NCBI RefSeq assembly: GCF_002001205.1
Contig: NZ_MUNZ01000118.1
Span: 1-64,000 of the forward strand
Direction of reading: 5' to 3'
Length of the DNA: 64,000 nucleotides
Source: Hydrogenophaga sp. A37
GTDB lineage: Bacteria; Pseudomonadota; Gammaproteobacteria; Burkholderiales; Burkholderiaceae_C
Below are positions 26,874 to 34,973 of the stretch, one piece after another. Positions within the stretch are counted from its first letter, which is position 1. Every line of letters begins with the position of its first letter. The translations under genes were made by a program, and so were the position numbers. A model generated the notes under the pieces. That model was not told the DNA's origin. It saw nothing but the letters and a program-made list of their open reading frames with translations, and made no database searches.

Positions 26874-27950
26874 TCACTTCAATCGGTCGGATTTCTGGAA
26901 GCTCTTCTGCCGCTTGAACAAACCCTTGCGGTAGAACGGGAACAGCTGGAACCAGGTGCGGACCTTGAGCCAGCGGCCGTACAGGCCCATGGGCTCAAAC
27001 AACACAAAGGCGATCAGCACCAGGCCATACACCGTGCCTTGCAGGCCGGTGGACTGGCCGATGGCTTCGGGCAGGTGGTCCTTGCCCAGCGCGATCAGCT
27101 GCGGCATCACGATCAGGAAGATCGCGCCGAGGAAGGCGCCGTGGATCGAGCCCAGGCCGCCGATCACCACCATGAGCAGCAGGTCGATGGACTGGATGAT
27201 GCTGAACTGCTCGGGCGAAAGAAACTGGATCTTGTGCGCGTACAGCGCGCCGCCGATGCCGGCCAGCGCTGACGAGAGCGCGAAGCTCATGGTCTTGTAG
27301 CGCGCGAGGTGGATGCCCATGCTCTGCGCGGAAATCTCCGAGTCGCGGATCGCCACAAACGCGCGGCCTGTGCTGGAGCGCATGAGGTTGACGATGGCGA
27401 GTGTGGCGAGCACGGTGACCACCAGGCACAAGAAGTAGAACTCGTTGGTGGACTCCAGTTCCCAGCCGAACATGGCCGGCGGGTTCACCGAGAGCCCCGA
27501 GTTGCCGCCGGTCACGCTCTCCCAGCGCGCCAGGCCTTCTTCGACGATGAAGCCGAAGGCCAGCGTGGCCATGCCGAGGTAGATGCCCTTCACGCGCAGC
27601 GCCGGCAGGCCCACCACCATGCCCACGGCCGCAGCCAGCAGGCCGGCACTGGCCATGGCGATGGGGAAGGGCACACCGGCGTTGACCATCACCGTTTCGG
27701 TGTAGGCGCCCACGCCGAGGAAGGCCGCGTGGCCGAGCGAGAACAGCCCCGTGAAGCCCGCCAGCAGCATCAGCCCCAGGCCCACCACGGCGTAGATCAG
27801 CACGAAGGTGAGCTGCGCCAGCCAGTACTCCTCGATCACCCAGGGCGCGGTCAGCAGGAACAGGCCCAGCAGGCTGTACCAGAACACGTGCCCGCCGTGT
27901 TTGGTGAGCTGGATGTCCTGGTTGTAGTCGGTCTTGAAAATGAAGCGCAT
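26874..27950 (-). CDS. livM: Liv-type ABC transporter permease LivM
   Basis: A 358-residue inner-membrane permease with about ten helices and the LivM coupling block (GRAFVAIRDSEISAQSMGIH). The C-terminus is basic (QKSFQKSDRLK). Starts 4 bp after livH; both contact the LivF/LivG ATPases. Confidence 0.87.
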   Translation of the reverse strand: MRFIFKTDYNQDIQLTKHGGHVFWYSLLGLFLLTAPWVIEEYWLAQLTFVLIYAVVGLGLMLLAGFTGLFSLGHAAFLGVGAYTETVMVNAGVPFPIAMASAGLLAAAVGMVVGLPALRVKGIYLGMATLAFGFIVEEGLARWESVTGGNSGLSVNPPAMFGWELESTNEFYFLCLVVTVLATLAIVNLMRSSTGRAFVAIRDSEISAQSMGIHLARYKTMSFALSSALAGIGGALYAHKIQFLSPEQFSIIQSIDLLLMVVIGGLGSIHGAFLGAIFLIVMPQLIALGKDHLPEAIGQSTGLQGTVYGLVLIAFVLFEPMGLYGRWLKVRTWFQLFPFYRKGLFKRQKSFQKSDRLK

Positions 27951-27954
27951 GTGT

Positions 27955-28830
27955 TCAGACCTTCTTGCGGAGCTTTTCGCCGAACAACCCGTTCGGCTTC
28001 AGCACCAGCATCAGCAGCACCACGATGTAGGGCGCGATGTCCTTGAAGCCTTCGGGCAAATAGAAGCCCGAGAACGATTCGACGAGGCCGATGATCAGGC
28101 CGCCCACGATGGCGCCGGGCAGGCTGCCGAAGCCGCCGACCACGGCGGCCGGGAAGGCCTTCAGGCCAATGAAGCCCATGTTGGCGTGCACGAAGGTGAT
28201 GGGCGCGAGCAGCAGGCCGGCCACGGCGGCCACTCCCGCGGCCAGGCCCCAGACCAGGCCGTTGAGCCGCTTGACCGGGATGCCCATGTAGTAGGCCGCG
28301 AGCTGGTTCTGCGACGAGGCCTGCATGGCCACGCCCAGCTTGGAGTAGCGGAACATCGCAAACAGCCCGGCGCACAACAGGCCGGTGACGCCGATCACCA
28401 CGATTTGCTCGGCCGACACGACCAGCGTGCCCAGGCGCAGCAACTCGCCCGCGTAGGGCACGGGCAGGGTGTGGGTGTCGGTGCCGATGTTGGGGATCAT
28501 GGTGATCAGGCCGCGCAGCACGTAGCCGACACCGATGGTCAGCATGACGATGGAAAACGCGGGCTGGCCCAGGATGGGGCGGATCACCAAACGCTCCAGC
28601 ACCACGCCAAACAGGCCCATGGAGACGATGGCCGCCGGCACCGCGAGCCAGAACGGAAACCCCAGCGCCGTCATGGTAGCCAGGCCGCCGAAGGCGCCGA
28701 CCATCATCAGGTCGCCCTGGGCGAAGCTCACCGTTTCGGTGGCTTTGTAGATCAGCACGAAGCCCAAGGCGATGAGGCCGTAGATGCACCCCTGGGCCAC
28801 GCCGCTGATGAGCAGTTGCAGCAATTGCAC
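27955..28830 (-). CDS. livH: Liv-type ABC transporter permease LivH
   Basis: A 291-residue permease: LLISGVAQGCIYGLIALGFV at the N-terminus and the loop SSQNQLAAYYMGIPVKRLNG. First gene of the liv operon, divergent from the AtuA-like gene, so both units are fed from the 28831-29061 region. Confidence 0.87.
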   Translation of the reverse strand: MQLLQLLISGVAQGCIYGLIALGFVLIYKATETVSFAQGDLMMVGAFGGLATMTALGFPFWLAVPAAIVSMGLFGVVLERLVIRPILGQPAFSIVMLTIGVGYVLRGLITMIPNIGTDTHTLPVPYAGELLRLGTLVVSAEQIVVIGVTGLLCAGLFAMFRYSKLGVAMQASSQNQLAAYYMGIPVKRLNGLVWGLAAGVAAVAGLLLAPITFVHANMGFIGLKAFPAAVVGGFGSLPGAIVGGLIIGLVESFSGFYLPEGFKDIAPYIVVLLMLVLKPNGLFGEKLRKKV

Positions 28831-29061
28831 GCGCTTGTCTCCTGTTGTTCGGGTGGTCTGGGCTGAGGTCGCTGCTGCAAGTTCTGTGGCACGCCGCGCT
28901 GACGTTGTGCGAGGTTTATAGCTGTCTTGCCCCAGACCGGCGCTAGGGTTGACCCGATGGAAAGTCGCCGATGCGCCAGTATGTTTTATTTTTACAAATC
29001 AAACGCTTGGTATAAATGTTGCAAACCCGTATGCTGCACCATCTGCTTCGGGAAACACCTC
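28831..29061. promoter_or_regulatory. Divergent promoter region between livH and the AtuA-like gene
   Basis: A 231-bp gap with an AT-rich core near 28980-29020 in an otherwise GC-rich sequence. TTTACA (28991) and TATAAA (29011) occur but only 14 bp apart, too close for a standard sigma-70 pair. CAAACGCTTG (29000 region) is an imperfect palindrome and a possible operator. No precise promoter is claimed. Confidence 0.4.
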
Positions 29062-30465
29062 ATGAAGTCCATCCGCATCGGCGCCGGCCTCGGCTTTTAC
29101 GGCGACAACTGGAAACCGGTGGTCGCCAGCATCGAGCGCGGCGGAGTGCAGTTCATTGCCAGCGATCACCTGGCCGAACTCACGCTCGCCATCCTGCAAA
29201 AAGACCGCCAGCGCGACCCCACGCTGGGCTACGCACGCGACGTGGTGCCCATGCTGCTGCGACTGTGGCCGTTGATGCGCGAGCGCGGTGTGCGCTTCGT
29301 CTGCAACGCGGGCGGCTTGAACCCCATGGGTGCGGCGCAGGCGGTGCTGGCCGCGTTCACCGCCAAAGGCTGGGCCGCACGCATGGCGGTGGTGAGCGGC
29401 GACGACGTGTTGCCTCGGCTGTTGGACGATTCGGCGCCTTCGGGCGAACTGGCGCATCTGTTCACCGGCGACCCGGTGGCTGGCGTGCGCGAGCGGCTGG
29501 TGTTCGGCAACGCCTACCTCGGCGCAGCGCCCATCGTGCAGGCGCTGGACGCGGGAGCGGACATCGTGATCACCGGCCGCGTGGCCGACGCCGCGCTCTT
29601 CCTCGGGCCGCTGGTGCACAGCCTGGGCTGGACGCTGGGCGGCGCCACCTCCTCACAAGACCTGAACCGCCTTGCGCAAGGCCTCACGGTGGGGCATCTG
29701 CTGGAGTGTTCGGGCCAGGGCAGCGGCGGCAACTTTGGCAGCCAGGGCGCGTGGAAAGACATTCCCGATCTGGCCCACATCGGCTACCCAATAGCCGAGG
29801 TGTGGGAGGACGGCACCGCGCTCATCACCAAGGCCCCCGGCACGGGCGGGCGCATCAACTTCGACACCGTGCGCCAGCAGCTGCTCTACGAGGTGCACAA
29901 CCCGCTCGCCTACCACTCGCCCGACGTGGTGCTCGACATGGGCGGCATCACGCTGCACGACGAGGGCCATGACCGCGTGCGCGTCACCGGCGCGCGTGGC
30001 ACGGCGCCGGGCGAGCAGCTCAAGGTGGTGGCCGGGTACCGCGACGGTTTCAAAGCCGAGGTCACCTGGGGCTTCTCGTGGCCCGATGCCTGGGACAAGG
30101 CGCAAGCGGCCGTGGACACCATCCGTTGCCAACTGGCCGACAAACACATCCCGCACGACGAGCTGTTCGTGGAGCACCCGGGGCTGAACTCCGCGCACGG
30201 TCCGCTGGCGCCGCTGCCCGACCCCGCAACCCTGAACGGCATGAACGAGATCTGGACCCGGCTGGTGCTTCGCACGCAGAGCAAGACCGCCGCCGACGGC
30301 TTCGGCCGCCTGTTCCCGTGGATCGGCCTGAGCGGCCCGGCCTACACCTGCGGCTTCACGGGGCTGCACAACACCAGCGAGCTGCTGGGCATCTGGCCCA
30401 CGCTGATCCCGCGTGCGATGGTGGAGCCGAGTGTGCGGGTCGAACTGTTGGAGAGCGCGAAATGA
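29062..30465 (+). CDS. atuA: AtuA-like acyclic terpene utilisation family protein (DUF1446)
   Basis: A 467-residue protein of the AtuA/DUF1446 family, needed for growth on acyclic terpenes in pseudomonads but without a defined reaction. It opens KSIRIGAGLGFYGDNWKPVV and contains FVCNAGGLNPMGAAQAV, DIVITGRVADAALFLGPL, and LLECSGQGSGGNFG. ATG 29062 is preferred because conserved sequence begins there, while the longer frame runs into the promoter. It couples to the next gene through ATGA. It sits divergent from the liv-ligase operon and about 23 kb from the atuCDEF-like block at the window's start. Confidence 0.85.
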   Translation: MKSIRIGAGLGFYGDNWKPVVASIERGGVQFIASDHLAELTLAILQKDRQRDPTLGYARDVVPMLLRLWPLMRERGVRFVCNAGGLNPMGAAQAVLAAFTAKGWAARMAVVSGDDVLPRLLDDSAPSGELAHLFTGDPVAGVRERLVFGNAYLGAAPIVQALDAGADIVITGRVADAALFLGPLVHSLGWTLGGATSSQDLNRLAQGLTVGHLLECSGQGSGGNFGSQGAWKDIPDLAHIGYPIAEVWEDGTALITKAPGTGGRINFDTVRQQLLYEVHNPLAYHSPDVVLDMGGITLHDEGHDRVRVTGARGTAPGEQLKVVAGYRDGFKAEVTWGFSWPDAWDKAQAAVDTIRCQLADKHIPHDELFVEHPGLNSAHGPLAPLPDPATLNGMNEIWTRLVLRTQSKTAADGFGRLFPWIGLSGPAYTCGFTGLHNTSELLGIWPTLIPRAMVEPSVRVELLESAK

Positions 30466-30848
30466 GCACCGTGCACATCCCCCTCGTGCGCATCGCGCAC
30501 GCGCGCAGCGGCGACAAGGCCGACTGGGTGGACTTCGGGCTCTTCGCCTGGAACGCCGCGGGCTACCGGCTGCTGGCGCGCGAGGTCACAGCCGAGCGCG
30601 CGCGCGCGCACTTCGCGCCCTGGCTGCCGGGCGAGGTGGACGCCTGGGCGCTGCCGAACATCCTCGCTCTCAAGTTCGTGCTCAAGGGCGCGCTGCAAGG
30701 CGGCGGTGCGCGCAACCTGAGGCTCGACAACCTGGGCAAGGCCATGGCCGGGGCGCTGCTTCGAATGGAGATCGAAGTGACGGAAGCCGAGCTGGCCGAA
30801 GCGTTGGACAGCCCGCGTGTGGGCTGGTGGGGCGATGGCCAGGCATGA
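30462..30848 (+). CDS. AtuA-associated small ferredoxin-fold domain protein
   Basis: A 128-residue protein with VRIAHARSGDKADWVDFGLF, then LPNILALKFVLKGALQGGGA and LRLDNLGKAMAGALLRMEIE. This resembles the C-terminal domain found fused to AtuA in some species, here a separate gene coupled by ATGA to the AtuA-like gene. It is likely to form a complex with it. Biochemical role unknown. Confidence 0.7.
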   Translation: MSTVHIPLVRIAHARSGDKADWVDFGLFAWNAAGYRLLAREVTAERARAHFAPWLPGEVDAWALPNILALKFVLKGALQGGGARNLRLDNLGKAMAGALLRMEIEVTEAELAEALDSPRVGWWGDGQA

Positions 30849-30854
30849 CGAGAG

Positions 30855-30973
30855 CCCTCACCCCAACCCTCTCCCCGCGGGAGAGGGCGTTGAAGCCCTT
30901 CGCCCCGAGAAAAGCCCATGAAGCGAACGCGTGACTTGCTCCCTCTCCCTCTGGGAGAGGGCAGGGGTGAGGG
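30855..30973. repeat. Class A palindromic repeat (intergenic)
   Basis: A 119-bp element, beginning CCCTCACCCC and ending GGGGTGAGGG, between the AtuA-partner gene and the hydratase. Third class A copy in the window; all three are within terpenoid-type catabolic clusters. Confidence 0.85.
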
Positions 30974-31003
30974 CCGGCCCGCCCATCCACAGGAAAGAAC
31001 GAG

Positions 31004-31804
31004 ATGAACCCATCCCCCGTCACGACCGAAACACAAGGCGACCTCTGGATCGTCACCCTGAACCGCCCCGAGGTCCGCAACGCCGTCGACAGTGCTACCG
31101 CACAGGCCCTGCACGCAGCCTTCCTGGCGTTCGAAGACGACCCGGCCGCGAAGGTCGCGGTGTTCCACGGCGCTCACGGCCATTTCTGCGCCGGCTGGGA
31201 CCTGCAACACGGTGCGCGGCTGGCAGCGTCGGGCGAAGCCGGCGGCCTGGACCAGTTGGACTTCAACCCGCAAGACCCACGCGCCCCCGGCCCCATGGGC
31301 CCATCGCGCCTGCGCCTGTCCAAGCCGGTCATTGCGGCGGTCAGCGGCGCGGCCGTGGCCGGCGGCATGGAACTCGCGCTCTGGTGCGACCTGCGCGTGA
31401 TGGAGGCCGATGCCTACTTCGGTGTCTACTGCCGGCGCTTCGGCGTGCCGCTGATCGACGGCGGCACCGTGCGCTTGCCGCGCCTGATCGGCATGGGCCA
31501 CGCGATGGACCTCATCCTCACTGGCCGAAAGGTCGAGGCCACCGAAGCGCTGCAGATGGGCCTGGCCAACCGAGTGGTGCCGATCGGCACGGCGCGCGAA
31601 GCGGCCATCGCCCTCGCGCAACAGCTCGCGGCCTTCCCGCAGGCCACGATGCGCGCCGACCGCAGGAGCGCCTGCGCGCAATGGGATCTGTCGCTGGGCG
31701 AAGCCCTGCAGCAGGAGTGGCAGCGCGGACGGGCTCGCATTCCCGACGCGCTGGAGGGCGCCACCCGCTTCGCGCAAGGCCAGGGCCGCCACGGCAAATT
31801 CTGA
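31004..31804 (+). CDS. Enoyl-CoA hydratase family protein
   Basis: A 266-residue crotonase-fold enzyme. The oxyanion-hole segments are FCAGWDL and SGAAVAGGMELALWCDLRV. The usual Pro-Glu block before the last helix is replaced by CRRFGVPLIDGGTVRLPRLI, a variant common in one crotonase subgroup, so a catalytic Glu found in classic hydratases is absent there. It follows the AtuA pair and the class A repeat. Role in breakdown of a branched acyl-CoA is inferred from context. Starts 30 bp after the repeat ends, with an AGGAAAG site. Confidence 0.8.
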   Translation: MNPSPVTTETQGDLWIVTLNRPEVRNAVDSATAQALHAAFLAFEDDPAAKVAVFHGAHGHFCAGWDLQHGARLAASGEAGGLDQLDFNPQDPRAPGPMGPSRLRLSKPVIAAVSGAAVAGGMELALWCDLRVMEADAYFGVYCRRFGVPLIDGGTVRLPRLIGMGHAMDLILTGRKVEATEALQMGLANRVVPIGTAREAAIALAQQLAAFPQATMRADRRSACAQWDLSLGEALQQEWQRGRARIPDALEGATRFAQGQGRHGKF

Positions 31805-31886
31805 CGGTCCTGCTGCGGTGGCGGCTCCCGCCAACCGCGCACGATTGGTCCCCCACGCGGACGCCCTCCAGCCCATCATCGGGGCC

Positions 31887-32624
31887 ATGAACGCTCCCCC
31901 GACCGACAGCACCCAGGTGCTCGTGCTGCAACACCTGAACGAAGACGGCCCGGGCTACCTCGGGCAGTGGCTCGACGAGCAAGGGGTGCGTTGGCAGGTG
32001 CGGTGCACCGAAGCCGGCGATGCCTACCCCGCGTCGGTGCAGGGTTTGCTAGGCCTGGCGGTGTTGGGTGGCGCCTGGAGCGCCAACGATGACCGCCCCT
32101 CGCTGCGCCAGGCTGAAGCATTGATCCGCGAGGCCGACGCGCTGGGCATCCCGGTGCTGGGCCACTGCCTGGGCGGCCAGCTCATGGCGCGCGCCTTCGG
32201 CGGGCGTGTCGAGACGCTGGCGAAGCCCGAAATCGGCTGGCATGCGATCACCCACAACGGCAGCGAAGCGGCCCGCACCTGGCTGGGCGACGCGCCGGAT
32301 GCCGTGGTCTACCAGTGGCACCACGACGGCTTCGTGGCACTGCCACCCGGTGCCGAGCTGCTCGCCAGCTCACCGGCCTGCGCCCACCAGGCCTTCGCGC
32401 TGCGGCAGCACTTGGCGATGCAGTTCCACATCGAGATCACGCCGGCCAAGATCACCGACTGGCTGGCGTACCCGGGCCACGTCTATCCGGTGCAGGTGCT
32501 GCTGCACCGAGACAGCGTGCAGGACCCGGCCGGCATGCAGGCCGCCACGGCCCGCAACCAGGCGGGCAGCGAAGCGCTGGCGCGCCGGATTTACGGCACC
32601 TGGCGTTCGCGCTGGCGGGGTTGA
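31887..32624 (+). CDS. Class I glutamine amidotransferase-like protein
   Basis: A 245-residue GATase domain. The nucleophile Cys is in VLGHCLGGQLMA (about residue 93), with the catalytic His in the MQFHIEIT strand. No synthetase domain is attached; such stand-alone proteins act as GMP synthase-like or gamma-glutamyl hydrolase-type amidases of unknown substrate. ATG 31887 is chosen over an in-frame upstream ATG (31818) because the family match begins there. It ends 6 bp before a convergent thioesterase gene. Confidence 0.8.
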   Translation: MNAPPTDSTQVLVLQHLNEDGPGYLGQWLDEQGVRWQVRCTEAGDAYPASVQGLLGLAVLGGAWSANDDRPSLRQAEALIREADALGIPVLGHCLGGQLMARAFGGRVETLAKPEIGWHAITHNGSEAARTWLGDAPDAVVYQWHHDGFVALPPGAELLASSPACAHQAFALRQHLAMQFHIEITPAKITDWLAYPGHVYPVQVLLHRDSVQDPAGMQAATARNQAGSEALARRIYGTWRSRWRG

Positions 32625-32630
32625 GCCGAC

Positions 32631-33071
32631 TCAGCCCACCAGACCCGGAATGCTCAGCCCGTCCTTCGGAATCGGCCGTGGTTTGCCGTCCATGTCGATC
32701 GCCACATAGGTGAGGCTGGCCTCGGTCACTTTCACGTACTGGCCCTGGGCCGAGAATCGCTCGGCGAACACCTCGACCTGCACCGTGATCGATGTGTTGC
32801 CCACGCGGGTGACGTGCGAGAAGAAGCTCAGGATGTCGCCCACGCGCACCGGCTGCTTGAAGATGAACTGGTTGACGGCCACCGTGGCCATGCGCCCACG
32901 CACATAGCGCGCCGGCAGCACAGAGCCCGCCAGGTCGACCTGGGCCATGACCCAGCCGCCGAAGATGTCGCCGTTGCCGTTGGTGTCGGCCGGCATGGGA
33001 ATGACCTTGAGCACCAATTCGCGGTCTTGCGGCAAGGCGGTTTGCGGGCGGGGGCTTGATTCGGTGGACAT
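32631..33071 (-). CDS. Acyl-CoA thioesterase, hotdog fold (YciA-like)
   Basis: A 146-residue thioesterase. The signature MPADTNGNGDIFGGWVMAQV includes the active-site Asn/Asp-Gly segment; the SFFSHVTRVGNTSITVQVEV strands complete the hotdog. YciA enzymes hydrolyse many acyl-CoAs. The ATG is 39 bp from the divergent ABC transporter gene, so the promoters overlap. Confidence 0.83.
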   Translation of the reverse strand: MSTESSPRPQTALPQDRELVLKVIPMPADTNGNGDIFGGWVMAQVDLAGSVLPARYVRGRMATVAVNQFIFKQPVRVGDILSFFSHVTRVGNTSITVQVEVFAERFSAQGQYVKVTEASLTYVAIDMDGKPRPIPKDGLSIPGLVG

Positions 33072-33110
33072 GGGCACAATCTCTGAATAACGATCTCCCC
33101 ATTGTCCCGC

Positions 33111-34973
33111 ATGCGTCCTTCTTCTTCGTCCCGCGTTTCCATGCCCCTGCCCGCCGGGCCCGACACCGCTGTCGGGCCGGCGCAGCGCCGCTCCGATTGG
33201 GCCACGCTGCAGCGCCTGTTCCCCTACCTGTGGCAATACAAATGGCGCGTGGGCTTCGCGCTGGCCTTCATGGTGGGGGCCAAGATGGCCAACGTGGGCG
33301 TGCCGCTCTTGCTCAAGGAGCTGGTGGACGCGATGACGATACAACCCGGCAGCGTCGAGGCGATGCTGGTGGTGCCGCTGGGCCTGCTGCTGGCCTACGG
33401 CCTGCTGCGCCTGTCCACCAGCGTGTTCACCGAGCTGCGCGAACTGGTGTTTGCCAAAGCCACCGAAGGCGCCACGCGCAGCATCGCGCTGCAGGTGTTC
33501 GGCCACCTGCACGCGCTCAGCCTGCGTTTTCACCTGGAGCGCCAGACCGGCGGCATGACGCGCGACATCGAGCGCGGCACGCGCGGTGTGCAGTCGCTCA
33601 TCTCGTATTCGCTCTACAGCATCTTCCCGACGCTGATCGAAGTGATCATGGTGCTCACGCTGCTGGGCACCAAGTTCGACATGGGCTACGTGTGGATCAC
33701 GCTGGTGGCGCTGGTGCTCTACATCACGTTCACGGTGATGGTGACCGAGTGGCGCACCACCTTTCGCCGCCAGATGAACGAGCTGGAGTCGGTGAGCCAG
33801 ACGCGCGCCATCGACTCGTTGTTGAACTACGAGACCGTCAAGTACTTCAACAACGAACTGTTCGAAGCGCGGCGCTACGACGAGGGGCTGGAGAAGTTGC
33901 GCCGCGCGCGCATCAAGAGCCAGACCACGCTCTCGGTGCTCAACACCGGGCAGCAACTGGTGATTGCGGTGGCGCTGGTGCTGATGCTCTACCGCGCCAC
34001 GCAGGGCGTGGCGCAGGGGCACATGACGCTGGGCGACCTGGTGATGGTCAACGCCTTCATGATCCAGCTCTACATCCCGCTGGGTTTTCTGGGCGTGCTC
34101 TACCGCGAGATCAAGCAGAGCCTGACCGACCTGGACAAGATGTTCGTGCTGCTGGAGAAGGAGCGCGAGATCGCCGACCAGCCGGGTGCGCAGGACCTGG
34201 TGCTCGACGGCCCGCCGGCGGTGCAGTTCGAGAATGTGCGCTTCTCGTACGAGCCGGCGCGCGAGATCCTGCACGGCATCAGCTTTCACATTCCCGCCGG
34301 CAAGACGGTGGCGGTGGTCGGGCCGTCGGGCTCGGGCAAGAGCACGCTGGCCCGTTTGCTGTACCGCTTCTACGACGTGACGAACCACGATGACACGGGT
34401 CCGCACGGCGGTGGCCGCATCACCATCAACGGCCAGGACATTCGCGAAGTGACGCAGTCCAGCGTGCGCCGGGCCATCGGCATCGTGCCGCAGGACACGG
34501 TGCTGTTCAACGACACCATCGAATACAACATCCTCTACGGTCGCCCTGAGGCGGGACATGACGCCGCGGTGGCGGCGGCGCAGGCGGCGCACATCCACGG
34601 CTTCATCGAAAAGCTGCCGCTGGGTTACGCCACCACGGTGGGCGAGCGCGGCCTGAAGCTGTCGGGCGGCGAGAAGCAGCGGGTGGCAATTGCACGCACG
34701 CTACTGAAGAACCCCCCCATCGTGATCTTCGACGAGGCAACCTCTGCGCTCGACTCAGCGAACGAACGGGCGATTCAGGCGGAGCTGAAGAGCGCGGCAC
34801 GGAACAAGACCTCGCTGGTGATTGCGCACCGCTTGTCCACCGTGGTGGATGCGCACGAAATCCTGGTGCTCGTCAATGGCGAGATCGTGGAGCGGGGGAC
34901 GCACGCGCAGCTCGTGTCGTCGGGTGGGGTGTACGCGGGGATGTGGGCGCTGCAGCAGTCGGGCGCCGACTAA
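33111..34973 (+). CDS. Atm1-type ABC exporter (fused membrane and ATPase domains)
   Basis: A 620-residue half-transporter. A six-helix membrane domain covers about residues 25-320, including SLRFHLERQTGGMTRDIERG, which is typical of Atm1/HMT1 exporters of glutathione or metal-sulfur species. The C-terminal ATPase has Walker A VGPSGSGKSTLARLL, signature LSGGEKQRVAIART and Walker B IVIFDEATSALDS. It works as a homodimer. The ATG at 33111 is preferred to an upstream TTG. Its stop overlaps the convergent CoA-transferase stop by four bases. Confidence 0.88.
   Translation: MRPSSSSRVSMPLPAGPDTAVGPAQRRSDWATLQRLFPYLWQYKWRVGFALAFMVGAKMANVGVPLLLKELVDAMTIQPGSVEAMLVVPLGLLLAYGLLRLSTSVFTELRELVFAKATEGATRSIALQVFGHLHALSLRFHLERQTGGMTRDIERGTRGVQSLISYSLYSIFPTLIEVIMVLTLLGTKFDMGYVWITLVALVLYITFTVMVTEWRTTFRRQMNELESVSQTRAIDSLLNYETVKYFNNELFEARRYDEGLEKLRRARIKSQTTLSVLNTGQQLVIAVALVLMLYRATQGVAQGHMTLGDLVMVNAFMIQLYIPLGFLGVLYREIKQSLTDLDKMFVLLEKEREIADQPGAQDLVLDGPPAVQFENVRFSYEPAREILHGISFHIPAGKTVAVVGPSGSGKSTLARLLYRFYDVTNHDDTGPHGGGRITINGQDIREVTQSSVRRAIGIVPQDTVLFNDTIEYNILYGRPEAGHDAAVAAAQAAHIHGFIEKLPLGYATTVGERGLKLSGGEKQRVAIARTLLKNPPIVIFDEATSALDSANERAIQAELKSAARNKTSLVIAHRLSTVVDAHEILVLVNGEIVERGTHAQLVSSGGVYAGMWALQQSGAD

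Noticed and set aside
28991-29016. TTTACA and TATAAA as a sigma-70 promoter for the AtuA-like gene
   Set aside because: Spacing is only 14 bp, shorter than the 16-18 bp needed.
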